DNA from: Terebella lapidaria
Lineage: Eukaryota; Annelida; Polychaeta; Terebellida; Terebellidae
Assembly: GCA_949152475.1 (NCBI GenBank)
Contig: OX424564.1
Location: forward strand, 2,976,001 to 3,040,000
Length of the DNA: 64,000 bases
Direction: 5' to 3'
Shown here: positions 32,453-44,180 of the stretch, piece after piece
How positions within the stretch are numbered: position 1 is the first letter of the stretch
Layout: each line of letters opens with the position of its first letter
Position numbers and translations under genes: made by a program
The notes under the pieces: generated by a model
The model's database searches: none
Told to the model about the DNA's origin: nothing
What the model saw: only the letters and a program-made list of their open reading frames with translations

Positions 32453-33921
32453 ATGTCAGCCGAAGAAGCATAGGCAGTAACACAATTAGTGACCTTGACA
32501 TGACTACTGGTGCTTATATTAATACAACTGATGAATGCCTGTATGATCATGATTATGTAAATCATACCGGTTTTAATAACTGCTCGATTTCACTGAGTCC
32601 TAGTGGAAATGATTGTTCTTTTAAATATGATTCTTCTTTTATTCTTGATTGTGATGAACTTTGTGGTTGTATGCAAGACGATTGTACAAATATTGTTACG
32701 GAATGTAGTTCCCCACGATCAGACTTTCCTCTATTGGAAAGTGTGCGAGATTATAATGACGATTATAATTCTAGTACATGCACGAATGTTAATACTGGTA
32801 AAAGTATCATGAATTATAGTATTGATTTTGATCTTAATGATATAGCAAGTAACAGTGATGATTATGTGGATAAGATAATTAATATGTCAGTCAACTCATT
32901 GACTAAAAAAGAAATATATACAGATCTCAAATTGTTGAAATCGCAGTGGATCTCATCATGCAGGCTGAGGATGGGCCACACGTCCACGCCATAGCTAAGG
33001 AGCACCTCAGCCACTCTGATCCACGCTGGCAACAGCACAAGGTCGACATAGTGCGTGAAACTATTTCTCTCAAGCAAAGAAGCTGTATCGATTTTCGAGA
33101 GGAACTGGATGCTTCCAAAGGCAAGGTCATCATCGAGGACACTCCTGATCCTTACTGGGGGCGTGGCCCGGATGGAAACGGTTTCAACACAATGGGGCGC
33201 ATCCTTGAGGATATCAGGGATCGCAACACCAGTGATGATTATGACATCTATGATCGCCGGACTCCCAGAAGCCATGTACATCAGACAGGAAGCCGCTATC
33301 GCCAATACCGCAGCTGTGAAAACTGCGGGGAGAGGAACCACACGGCTGATCGTTGCAAGCATGGTGGCCCAATCAAATGTAATAACTGTCAAAACTATGG
33401 CCACAAAAGTAAATTCTGTTTAAATTAGATGTCAGCCGAAGAAGCATAGGCAGTAACACAATTAGTGACCTTGACATGACTACTGGTGCTTATATTAATA
33501 CAACTGATGAATGCCTGTATGATCATGATTATGTAAATCATACCGGTTTTAATAACTGCTCGATTTCACTGAGTCCTAGTGGAAATGATTGTTCTTTTAA
33601 ATATAATTCTTCTTTTATTCTTGATTGTGATGAACTTTGTGGTTGTATGCAAGACGATTGTACAAATATTGTTACGGAATGTAGTTCCCCACGATCAGAC
33701 TTTCCTCTATTGGAAAGTGTGCGAGATTATAATGACGATTATAATTCTAGTACATGCACGAATGTTAATACTGGTAAAAGTATTATGAATTATAGTATTG
33801 ATTTTGATCTTAATGATATAGCAAGTAACAGTGATGATTATGTGGATAAGATAATTAATATGTCAGTCAACTCATTGACTAAAAAAGAAATATATACAGA
33901 TCTCAAATTGTTGAAATCGCA
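31970..33921 (+). repeat. 976-bp tandem duplication inside LINE C
   Basis: 31,970-32,945 and 32,946-33,921 are nearly identical (offset 976). They cover the second half of NADAR, both zinc knuckles, the ORF1-ORF2 gap and the first ~150 codons of ORF2. Differences are few (for example GATCACC versus GATCGCC near 32,276/33,252), so the event is young. Confidence 0.9.
32946..33428 (+). pseudogene. Duplicated partial NADAR plus CCHC segment
   Basis: Second copy of the ORF1 end, beginning inside the NADAR domain at DLIMQAEDG. It lacks the N-terminal LSNFYP motif and so cannot fold as a full domain. It is in frame through both zinc knuckles to TAG at 33,426-33,428. It follows directly after a truncated first copy of the ORF2 leader (32,500-32,994). 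Confidence 0.7.
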
Positions 33922-34616
33922 GTTCCCTAGGAACATTGTTTGTGCTCATTTGAATGTGAATGGACTGAGGAACAAATTTGAGGAGATAAAATTTATTTTG
34001 GCCAATAATTATGTCGATATACTTGGTCTGAGTGAATGTAAGCTCGATTCGTCCGATAATAGCGCTTTGTTTCATGTTGAAGGGTTCTCTATGTTTCGCA
34101 AGGATAAACGCAAAAATAGTGGCGGCCTGGTTTTATATATATCAAATAAGATTCCACACAGAAAAATGTCAGTTCAAACTAAATATCAGAATATTGAATG
34201 CATGTCTTTCGAATTGATTCTGGATAAAAATGATAAGTGGATTCTTTTTCATACATATATTATTCCTATGGTATCTAACAATGATTTTGAACATTTCTTC
34301 AATGAAACTCTGAATAATATTATGAATATGTATCACAATGTTATGTTGATTGGTGATCTCAATTTCAACCTCCTCTCACCTTGTCGGCCCAAGTATCATA
34401 TCCTGCGCCTTCCTCTATATTCAATAAGGATTAAAAAGGTGCGAGACGGATTAAATGGTATGCTTTCAGTGGACGAGTAGTATTAAGGAGCAGTGTACGG
34501 TACTTGGGCCACCTTGTCTATTGTTGGATATAATGCCTCTGTTTGATCTAAAAAATCTTATTAAATCGCCCACGTGTCATAAATCGGCTAATCCAACACT
34601 TATTGATGTATTTTTA
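33476..34616 (+). pseudogene. LINE C ORF2 N-terminus: APE endonuclease
   Basis: Starts at ATG 33,476 with an Asp/Asn/Ser/Cys-rich leader of ~145 residues. Then comes an endonuclease/exonuclease/phosphatase domain: VCAHLNVNGLRNKFEEI, ILGLSECKLD, GGLVLYISNKI, MLIGDLNFNLLSP. A 125-bp MITE (34,386-34,510) interrupts it right after GDLNFNLL; across the insertion the frame resumes with DIMPLFDLKNLIK and NPTLIDVFL. It is interrupted again at 34,617 by the 135-bp-repeat element. The endonuclease nicks target DNA for LINE insertion. Confidence 0.7.
34386..34510. mobile_element. 125-bp MITE with 8-bp target duplication
   Basis: TIRs GGCCCAAGTA and TACTTGGGCC (15 bp with two mismatches) are flanked by ACCTTGTC at 34,378-34,385 and 34,511-34,518. 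Removing the element with one flank makes the LINE C endonuclease frame continuous. The 8-bp duplication fits hAT-type or similar transposases. There is no coding capacity. Confidence 0.8.
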
Positions 34617-37050
34617 GGTTACCGGACCTATGGTCCGATAACCTATTGGCATGGCGTTGCGTCCGTCGTCCGTCGTCCGTCGTCGTCCGTCGTCGTCCGT
34701 CGTCGTCCACATTTTTATCTTTTTTGTTTACGGGCGAATTTTTCTGAAATTTTGCAGAAAAATACATAAAAATAATTCAAGAAGGAGGTATTTTTTAGTT
34801 TTTTGATTTTCGCTTTTTCTTCAAAATGGCGGCCGTTTTCGACGAAAAATGCCTGATTTTGGACTTTGGCGGCCATTTTCTCAAAATCTGTTCAGTAACT
34901 TTTTTTCTTTTTGATACATAACACTCCTCATATGTACTTCTATGATGTCTATAAATTTCGTTGCGCTTGAATCGCTCGAAGTGGGCCATTTTGGCCCAAA
35001 CTCGGCCCAAATGGGACTTTCCCATGGTAAATTCTCCTATGCTTTATAATGGGACATATTATGCCTAATATCTCACTTGATATTGAGATTAGAGACTAGG
35101 AATCAATTGTGGACATATAGGAAATGATATATGCTGAATATTCTCGTGACCTTGAATTTGACCTCTGACCTCAGTTTCAAGGTCAGAGCACAAAATGGCT
35201 TATATCTCGCTTATTATCGACTCTACAGCTTAGGAATCAATTGTGGACATATAGGAAATAATATATGCAGAATATTCTCGTGACCTTGAATTTGATCTCT
35301 GACCTCATTTTCAAGGTCAGAGCACAAAATGGCTTATATCTCGCTTATTATCGACTCTACAGCTTAGGAATCAATTGTGGACATATAGGAAATGATATAT
35401 GCTGAATATTCTGATGACCTTGAATTTGACCTTCGAACTCATTTTCAAGGTCACAGGACAAAATGGCTAATATCTCGCTTGTTATCGACTTTACAGCTTA
35501 GCAATCAATTATGAACATATAGGAAATGATGTATGCAGATTATTGTCATGACCTTGAATTTGACCTTTGACCTCATTTTCAAGGTCACAGGACAAAATGG
35601 CTAATATCTCACTTATTATCGATTTTACAGCTTAGGAATCAATTGTGGACATATAGGAAATGATATATGCTGAATATTCTCGTGACCTTGAATTTGACCT
35701 TTGACCTCATTTTCAAGGTCACAGGACAAAATGGCTAATATCTCGCTTATTATCGACTTTACAGCTTAGGAATCAGTTGTGAACATATAGGAAATGATAT
35801 ATGCTGAATATTCTTGTGACCTTGAATTTGACCTTTGACCTCATTTTCAAGGTCACATGACAAAATGGCTAACATCTCGCTTATTATCGACTTTACAGTT
35901 TAGGAATCAATTGTGAACATATAGGAAATGATATATGCTGAATATTTTCGTGACCTTGAATTTGACCTTTGACCTCATTTCCAAGGTCGCAGGACAAAAT
36001 TGCTAATATCTCGCTTATTATCGACTTTACAGCTTAGGAATCAATTGTGAACATATAGGAAATGATATATGCTGAATATTCTCGTGGCCTTGAATTTGAG
36101 GTTTGACCTCATTTTCAAGGTCACAGGACAAAATGGCCAATATCTTGCTTATTAGCGACTTTACAGCTTAGGAATCAATTGTGAACATATAGGAAATGAT
36201 ATATGCTGAAAATTCTCATGACCTTGAATTTGACCTTTGACCTCATTTTCAAGGTCACAGGACAAAACGGCCAATATCTTGCTTATTATCGACTTTACAG
36301 CTTAGGAATCAATTGTGAACATGTAGGAAATGATATATGCTGAATATTCTCATGACCTTGAATTTGACCTTTGACCTCATTTCCAAGGTCACAGGACAAA
36401 ATTGCTAATATCTCGCTTATTATCGACTTTACAGCTTAGGAATCAATTGTGAACATATAGGAAATGATATATGCTGAATATTCTCATGACCTTGAATTTG
36501 ACCTTTCACCTCATTTTCAAGGTCACAGGACAAAATGGCCAATATCTTGCTTATTAGCGCCTTTACAGCTTAGAAATCAATTGTGAACATATAGGAAATG
36601 ATATATGCTGAATATTCTAGTGACCTTGAATTTGACTTTTGACCTCCTTTTCAAGGTCAACAGGACAAAATGGCTAATATCTCGCTTATTATCGACTTTA
36701 CAGCTTAGGAATCAATTGTGAACATATAGGAAATGATATATTCTGAATATTTTAATGATATTGAATTTGACCTTTGACCTAAATTTCAAGGTCAGTCATT
36801 TTATTTTCAAAGTCAGATTACAAAATGGCTTATATCTCGCTTATTATCAAATTTACAGCTTAGGGGTCCATAGTGAACATATAGGAACTGATGTATGCTG
36901 AATAGTTTGGTGATCTAGAATTTAACCTTTGATCCCATTTTCAAGGTTAGAGATATGGCGATTTCAGTGGTCACCTTGAATTTGACCTTCAACTTTCTCG
37001 GCTTAACTCTGTATATTTCTCCGGTAACCTTTTCTAGCCCATTGGGCTAA
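34617..37050 (-). mobile_element. Element built on 135-bp repeats, inverted copy in LINE C
   Basis: Reverse complement of the element at 5,120-7,683. The left end GGTTACCGGACC-TAT-GGTCCGATAACC forms a 12-bp hairpin with one mismatch. The right end carries GGTAACC then TAGCCCATTGGGCTA. About a dozen 135-bp units (35,120-36,830) hold repeated TGACCTTGA, TGACCTTTGACCT and TTCAAGGTCA. A GTCGTCCGTC microsatellite lies at 34,665-34,710. It is flanked by TTTTA on both sides (34,612-34,616 and 37,051-37,055), and the LINE C frame continues across it. Confidence 0.75.
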
Positions 37051-37055
37051 TTTTA

Positions 37056-39310
37056 ACAAACCAGCCTAAGAGGTTTTCGAAGGATTTTTCCTTTGATGTT
37101 GGTATATCGGATTTTCATAATATGATCGGTGCTGTCATGAAGAAACATGTGCCTAAGCCTACCGTTAAGCTTATTTAAATATCGAAGTGTGAAAAATATT
37201 GATTATGAAAGCGTGAAAGAAATTATACCACCTATTTGCCCTGTGAGTCTAGATCCTGATCCAAACATGGCCTTTGATACTTTTCACACCTCCCTTGTCA
37301 CAATTTTGAATCAACATGCCCCAATGAAAATGAGAAGGGTCAAGAATACAGATTTCCTTATTATGACACGGGAACTCAAGTCTGCTATCTTTAGTCGGAA
37401 TATGAACCGAAACAAATATTATAAATATAGAACAACTCACTATCATGTCCTTTATAAAGAATCGCGTAACGAAGTCACGTCATTGAAACGCTCCATAACA
37501 AGAAATTATTTCACCAAAAAGTGCAAATGGGGAACATCGAATGGCCATTTCTGGAAGGAAATAAAGCCTTTCTTTTCAAAATTTTGCAATCCTAATGATG
37601 ATATAATGCTCAGAGAAAATGATGATATTCCTACAAATAAGGAAGATATATGCAATATTTTTAATGACTATTTCCTATCGATAGCCGATGATATTTCAGA
37701 TTGCGAAAATGTTGAGATGCCGCTCAACGGAATCATAAACTTATATAACGGACATCCATCGATCATGCTTATAGGAAACAATATAGAACAAATGTCATTT
37801 AATGTCAGGTCAACGACACCTGACAAAATATTGAAATCATCAATGATTTAAAGAAGGACAAGGCATCAGGATATGATGCTATACCACCAATTTTTATTAA
37901 ATCTTTGAAGAATGAACTGGCTTCCCCATTGGCAAGACTTATAAATAAATGTATTGAACACGATGTTTTCCCGGATTGTCTAAAAAAAGCAAATATCTGC
38001 CCCGTGTATAAGAAGAAAGACAAGCTCAGTAAAGACAATTACCGGCCCATCAATTTGTTATCAATATTATCCAAGATATTCGAACGGGTTATAAATGATC
38101 AACTTCTAACTCTTGGTGACCATATTTTTCACCCCCTTCTCTCAGGTTTTCGCAAGAATCACGGATGTAAAGACATATCGTCATTATTGGTAGATGATTG
38201 GCGAATGGCGCTAGATATAAATTTATTTGTCGGGTCGCTGGCCATAGATCTCTCAAAAGCATTTGACTGCATGCCACATGGCCTCTTACTAGCTAAACTT
38301 CATAAATCTGGTGTTTCCATGGAATCATGTAGTCTGATTAAGTCATATCTATGTAAACGCATGCAACGAGTGAAGATCGAGGATACCACTAGCTGTTGGG
38401 TTACTGCTAAAAGGGGCGTCCCACAGGGATCTATCCTCGGTCCTCTCCCCTTCAATTTCTTCATAAATGACTTGCTATTTGGCAATTTCAAAAGCACTAT
38501 GTACAATTACGCTGACGATAATACTTTATCCTATACTGGGGAAAACGTTATGACAGTTAAAACTTTCATGGAGCGTGATGCCCTCATAGCTATCGACTGG
38601 TTCAAAAATAATATGATGAAGGCCAACCCTGAAAAATTTCAGCTTTTATTCCTGGGGAAAAATATACAATCTACGGATCATTACATAAATATATATGATA
38701 CTATCCTCTACGGAATGAAAACTATCAACATTCTTGGTGTTGAATTGGATCAGGATCTAGATTTCAATGTTCATATCAATACGGTATGTGCCAAAACCGC
38801 TAAACAAGTGAATGTTCTGTATAGAATTAATATCAATCTTGACAGTGAAAGTCGGCAGTCTGTCTATAATTCTTTCATTGTATCTAATTTCAATTATTGT
38901 TCCAATGTATGGATGTTCACAAAAATCGGCAATTTGAAAAAAACTTGACAAAATCAATGAGCGTGCGCTACGCCTTGTTTATAAAGATAGAGTGTCGTCC
39001 TATGAAGGTCTGTTAGTTATTGATAACGTTTTTGATGTTTATAAAAGATGTGTGTATTCATTAGCAATAGAAGCTTATAAAGTCAGAAATAAAATCGCTC
39101 CGGTATATTTACAATGCTTGTTAAATGAAAATGAATCATTGTATAATATGCGTGATCAAAGTACTTATTTTGTGCCACATTTCCGCACAAAACATATGGT
39201 TATTCATCTTTTCGTTGTATGTGTAGTAAACTCTGGAATTTTCTGGATGTGTCTGTAAAAAATGCAAATTCGCTAAAGCAGTTCAAATTCCAATTTGTAC
39301 ATGTATAACT
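37056..39310 (+). pseudogene. LINE C ORF2: reverse transcriptase and C-terminus
   Basis: Frames at about 37,056-37,160, 37,160-37,851, 37,830-38,948 and 38,950-39,310 give a linker, then RT motifs: IPPIFIKSLKNEL, NYRPINLLSILSKIFERV, LSGFRKNHGCKDISS, AIDLSKAFDCMPH (motif A Asp), KRGVPQGSILGP (motif B), MYNYADDNTLSY (catalytic YADD), and LGVELDQDLDF. The last frame holds the post-RT region (INERALRLVYKD). Frameshifts near 37,160, 37,830 and 38,948 break it. The catalytic residues are intact. It ends in an (ATTC)n tail, as in many CR1/L2 elements. Confidence 0.8.
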
Positions 39311-39335
39311 GTTTATGCGATGTAAAATAAACAAT

Positions 39336-39385
39336 ATTCATTCATTCATTCATTCATTCATTCATTCATTCATTCATTCATTCAT
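39336..39385 (+). repeat. (ATTC)n tail of LINE C
   Basis: About twelve perfect ATTC repeats directly follow the LINE C 3' end. A simple-repeat 3' end is the usual terminus of CR1/L2-like LINEs, so this marks the 3' boundary of LINE C inside the TIR element. Confidence 0.8.
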
Positions 39386-40169
39386 ATAAATCGGCACGAG
39401 TCGTGCTCGCTACAGCCATGTAAGCTTCAATGTGGCCAGTAAAACACTTATATGTTAAATATAATATGTGCATAGTACATCCTACTGCTTTTTAATATAA
39501 AAGAAAATTTTGTATTCATTTTATTACCAAAACTTTATGTGGCCAGATGCATTGTAGCATTACGCATGTTTTGTATTTATCGTTGTCCAAGTTCCTTCCA
39601 AGTTTTTTTAATTCCTTTCGTCCATATTCACACCAATTTGCATCTGCATTTCATTCATCCCATGATAACAGGTGGGTATTGCCCGCCATGTGATTCCCGG
39701 CCGCGCACGTATAAAACAGTTTGCTAGCCGCGATTTGCCACTCAATTGACCGATGACGGTTACACCGCACAGTTACTCACTCGACATCATTATCGCTTGC
39801 AGATTGCCGCACTGTGAATAGATGTACATTGTTATTAATATCAGCGTTTTCTGATTTTTGAGCTAACACACACCATAGCACGAACACGGCTACATTGACG
39901 AAGGCCTATATATATTAACACAAACAAAACTCACAATATTCCAATCCTTTATAATAACTGCAACCTAATGTAAAATATGACACTGTATTTGCTCTTTTAT
40001 CATTCAATAACCAAACGTCGAGGGCGGCAGTCAAAAAATATTTAAAAAAAACAAGTGACGCGCGGTATTCTAAGTGACGCGCATGATTTAAAAAAAAAAA
40101 AAATGAAATGATGCGCGGGGTTTGGAGTGACGCGTGCGATAACCAGAAACATAGAATTTTTTTTTGGCC
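39386..40169. other. Right arm of the TIR element
   Basis: AT-rich and non-coding. Near the end, AAGTGACGCGCG, AAGTGACGCGCA and GAGTGACGCGTG are spaced subterminal repeats before the TIR, of the kind bound by transposases. Confidence 0.5.
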
Positions 40170-41117
40170 TTATGAATCAGCAGTAAACGAACATGCAAAC
40201 CATCCCAAAAAACTTTGGAAAGTGTTAAAGCATATGGGTTTGTCATCCAACATGTCTGAAGGTAATTCTAAAAGGTTTAAACATTGATGATGAAATATGT
40301 TTCGAACCCAGTAAAGTAGCAGAACATTTAAACTCATTTTTCACTACAGTCGCCTCTAAACTGGTGGATAAACTACCCCAATCTTCGGGCAGTTATTGGT
40401 CGGAATTTCTTTCTAATATCTATAGTAATGTGTTCACTGATAGCTTCCATTTACAATGTGTATCAGTCGATGATGTCTGTAATCTTCTATCAGGAATTAG
40501 TCCAGCTAAGGGAACAAGTTTAGATAAGTTGCCAGCCAGATTTATTCGTGATGGTGCTAGTGTATTAGCTGCTTCTGTATGTCATATTATCAACTTATCC
40601 ATATCTTCTGGTAAGGTTCCACAAGATCTCAAGTTAGCTAGGGTAGTACCATTACACAAAAAACAAAGCAAATCAGATGTTGCAATTTATAGGCCGGTGT
40701 CTATTCTAAGTCTCGTCTCCAAAGTGTTGGAAAGAGTAATTTACAACCAACTTAACGAGTTGACTAAAAACAATCTACTTTACGAACTTTATGAACTACA
40801 ATCGGGGTTCCGTTCCACATTCTCCACCGATACTTGTGTTATACATTTGTGTGACTATGTCAGAGGTCATTTGGACCGTGGGGAATATACCGGGATGGTT
40901 TTGATCGATTTGCAAAAAGCTTTCGATGTGATTGACCATGGTGTATTGTTAAACAAACTTAGTATTTTGGGTACGTTTTGTAATTCTGTACATTGGTTCA
41001 GATCCTATCTGTCAGATCGCCGGCAGGTTGTATACTTGAGTGGGTGTTTGTCATCTGAAAGGGAGATCACCTGTGGGGTGCCGCAAAGCTCCATACTTGG
41101 CCCGCTTCTATTCACCA
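40170..41117 (+). pseudogene. LINE B RT, copy 1, truncated
   Basis: Continues the LINE B frame from 30,436. After a frameshift near 40,275 the main frame reads SVDDVCNLLSGISPAKGTS, PLHKKQSKSDVAIYRPVSIL, LQSGFRSTFSTDTCVIHL, GMVLIDLQKAFDVIDHG (motif A), CGVPQSSILGPLLF (motif B, with Gly to Ser). It stops before the YxDD motif where antisense gypsy sequence begins, so it is inactive. Confidence 0.75.
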
Positions 41118-41489
41118 GGGATTGGAGCGGAGCTGGGTGTGTTGTAGGGCCTCGATCTTCGCAGGGTCTGGTCTAACCCCGGTGCCTGCTACCATGAAGC
41201 CCAAGTATAGAATCTCCTCAGTGAAGAGTTCACACTTGCTGGGCTTCAATTTAAGGCCTGTTCCGCGGATGCGATGGAGTACCATCTGGAGGTTGGTGAG
41301 GGTTTCCTCGAACGACCGGCCATACACGATGACATCGGCGATGTAGACCATACATCGCTTCCAGAGGAACCCTTTTAGGACCATCTCCATGAGGCGCTCG
41401 AACGTCACGGGGGCGTTGCAGAGCCCGAACGGCATTACCTTAAGTTGGTAGAGTCCGTTCTTGGTAACAAAGGCAGTTTTAGCCTTATC
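41118..41489 (-). pseudogene. Ty3/gypsy RT fragment, antisense
   Basis: Minus-strand frame reads AFVTKNGLYQLKVMPFGLCN, APVTFERLMEMVL, YIADVIVYG, LKPSKCELF, YLGFMVAGTGVRPDPAKIEA. These are RT motifs of Ty3/gypsy elements; the catalytic Y-x-D-D is changed to YIAD. There is no LTR, gag or integrase. It sits between the truncated LINE B and the start of copy 2, so it marks the duplication junction. Confidence 0.8.
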
Positions 41490-41940
41490 TCAGTATTTCT
41501 CGTTGCCATCCATCATACGATAGGTGCAAACACGCACCTTTCACCCGATCTAGATCAAATTGAAACCTGCTATTAAACACCTCAATAAATCCCATTTGGT
41601 GTGCAATATTCAATGTCTGTACACCAATTTTCCGTCGACCTTCATACACCAATCAAAAATATTTTTTGTTAACCGATTACTATCCATCACAATTAACCGG
41701 TTCCAATAACGTTACATCACCATGTAATAATAAACATGGAAACAATACCCAAGTACATAGTATCTGAGCAAACAAAACCAAGTCCATTATCCAATCTCAA
41801 AGTCCAGTGTCAGGCAAAATCGAGAAAATTTTAATGGAACTTCATGAACCCCCATATTTCAATGACATCCACCCCATATCCCCCTGTACAGCCGCTGTTG
41901 AGGCATACCTATGTACCCATCCCCCCCAAAAAAAAAAACA

Positions 41941-42922
41941 AAACAAAAACAAAAACGCATGCCTCTATTGAAAATTTTATCACATTTGTGAAAATTCCCG
42001 TAACCCCAAATTTCAGATAAAGCCAGGCTCAAAAAGCTTTGTGTAAATGTCATAACCCAAATCTCTAAATCCTTTCCAATTTGCAAGTATACCCCCTAAA
42101 GCTCTGCATCCAGAATCCGCAAGGATTTGGGAACCATATTCAAAATTCAACTGTCTCTTTCTTTCACTGGTGTTTTAATGGTAAACATTACGATTGATTT
42201 TATCTCAGTCTTCACATATCATACATTAACAAATACGTAGAACAGTTACTGCAGTATCATTTATTTTCATAAGATTTCACATCAAGATTCCTTATGTTGA
42301 AGCATTCCGAATGTAGGCCGAGGTACGTCCATCATCAGCATTACGCTGCCATAAAAAAAACGTTATGCTTAAGATGGTGGTCATATGTGGCAGGTCCTGA
42401 ACGACCCACAAAAATTTAAACATTTGTCACTCTAGAGGGGACGGATGTCAGCAACATACACTTGTGAATGGATCAACATACTGAATCCCTCGCTATGGTT
42501 CGTCCCAGAAATACTTGCCCACCAACATTTGTTAAAAATATTGGACTATCGACAAATTTACCAAAAGTATGATTGCAAAGATGTCACCTGGATTTGGCCA
42601 ATAGTAGTATTATGGTAGTTCTTTTGCTCAGTTTATGTTTCTTTGCCATGCTTCAATTTTTTCACATTATCAGGCCATAAAAATGCGGAACCAAGGCTCG
42701 GTTTGTGTCACTCTAGAATCCACAATGGCGTCAAAGGGAGTACATACACCAGAGATGATTTATTGGGTTTTTGATTGAAATAATAACTGCTGCCCAAAAT
42801 GATCTATATATCGGTTTCTTTAATAACAATGTAACATGCACCAATTTTTTTCTGCCTGACGTAGGGGTTTTATTATAATAAAAGTCTACGGTTATAGAAA
42901 GTAATGTAAATTTATCACTCAC
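41941..42922. other. Non-coding stretch, copy 2
   Basis: Counterpart of 7,684-8,676 with small indels. No gene recognised. Confidence 0.4.
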
Positions 42923-44042
42923 CTGGATAGTAACACCAGTTGGCACCCGTTTTAGGGGTTGTGTTCCAGCAGCATTGCCGGCCACGGCTATCAGAGAGTG
43001 CTAGACACTGGGCCTTCGTCATCCCATCCCAACCACAATTCTCCCTCAATGAAGGTTGTATGTTACAACCAACTACATTGAATTGTACATATTCTAGTTT
43101 AGCATATTTATATGCCCCCTAACTGAATGCATACATATATTACGAATGTAAACGTGCACCATGTACTAAATACACATATTAACACAATATTATATTATTA
43201 AAAAAAGATATTCGCATATATATTCAGGGCAGGTTTATTTTTCGGTACTTATAACAACGATATATATACAGAGAGTGCACATTTTTAACAATCAACTCAT
43301 CAATTTTCAAACGAGGATTATGTTTTGATTGGATTATCGATCTGTGTTGTTCATAATTAGATGAGCACAGAAATCACAGTTTACTGCTTTCCCAAGTTGC
43401 TTGATAGACTCACAAAATAATGAACAAGTGCATATCGCCAATGCTAATTGATTCTTAATAATATTGGGATAATACAGTGTATATGTCAGGATATAGACAA
43501 ACAATAGACTTACAAACAATCGGCTCCTAATGTAGTCGTTTTACTTTATGAAAAATGGTACCGTTATACGAAGTCATATGTGTTTAGCATTTACCTGGGA
43601 AGTAGCACCAATTGAAGCCCAAGCGAGGATTCTCGTTATAGCAGCAGCGCCGGCCAAATCGATCTTTCCTTGCTCTACAGGCGGCCCTCGATATACCAGG
43701 TTGACCGCAATCCACCCTGTCTGGCCCGTCTACATTACAATCTGCATTGAATTGAGCATGATCTACTTCAGCATATAAATATGACATAGCTCCTTCTAAC
43801 GGAATGCATCCATGTAATACGAATATAAACATACTAATAGTACTAGTACACGTATTACTATTTGAGAATTATATTCACATATAAATCAGGATAGGTAAGT
43901 TTTCGGTATGGTGTATGCATTCAAACAAATATTAATAGAATAGCAATATGCCTCCATATCACGAGAGTGTCAACATTTACATACTGCAGTAGACGTAGCC
44001 ACATACAGCCAACAAACACGCAAACAGCAGCAAAGTCTTCAT
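42923..44042 (-). CDS. Trefoil domain secreted protein, copy 2
   Basis: Exons 44,042-43,985 (signal peptide, ATG at 44,042), 43,741-43,595 (P-domain 1: DCGQPGISRAAC, CCYNENPRLGFNWCYFP) and 43,072-42,923 (P-domain 2). All six cysteines of each domain and the splice sites are kept. P-domain 1 has noticeably more amino-acid changes from copy 1 than the surrounding non-coding DNA would suggest (for example GYPEISRADC to GQPGISRAAC). TATATAA lies about 135 bp upstream. The 3' exon was not identified. Confidence 0.75.
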
Positions 44043-44173
44043 GGTAGAACCTAGAATGGAATGCACAAGTATGTATAACATGGGTAAAGAATTACGTGCA
44101 GTATTCATTGCCATATGATGCCAATTTATATTCATGAAGAGCGGGTGAACTTGCATTTATCTCTTCATCACCG

Positions 44174-44180
44174 TTATATA
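44174..44180 (-). promoter_or_regulatory. TATA box of trefoil copy 2
   Basis: TATATAA on the minus strand about 135 bp upstream of the ATG at 44,042, matching copy 1. Confidence 0.4.

Larger units (their letters stand above)
30437..40169. mobile_element. TIR transposon (PIF/Harbinger-like TSD) holding a LINE nest
   Basis: Ends are GGCC-A(10)-TTCTATGTTTCTGGTT (left) and its reverse complement with A(9) (right), giving ~30-bp TIRs. It is flanked by TTA at 30,434-30,436 and 40,170-40,172. A 3-bp TWA duplication is characteristic of PIF/Harbinger elements. Removing the insert with one TTA restores an open LINE B frame across the junction. Its own sequence is only about 30,437-30,850 and 39,386-40,169, with GTGACGCGC subterminal repeats near the right end and no transposase. 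The rest is LINE C and its own insertions. Confidence 0.8.

Noticed and set aside
34617-37050. Helitron
   Set aside because: It ends in hairpins on both sides with a duplicated TTTTA flank, and there is no TC start or CTRR end.
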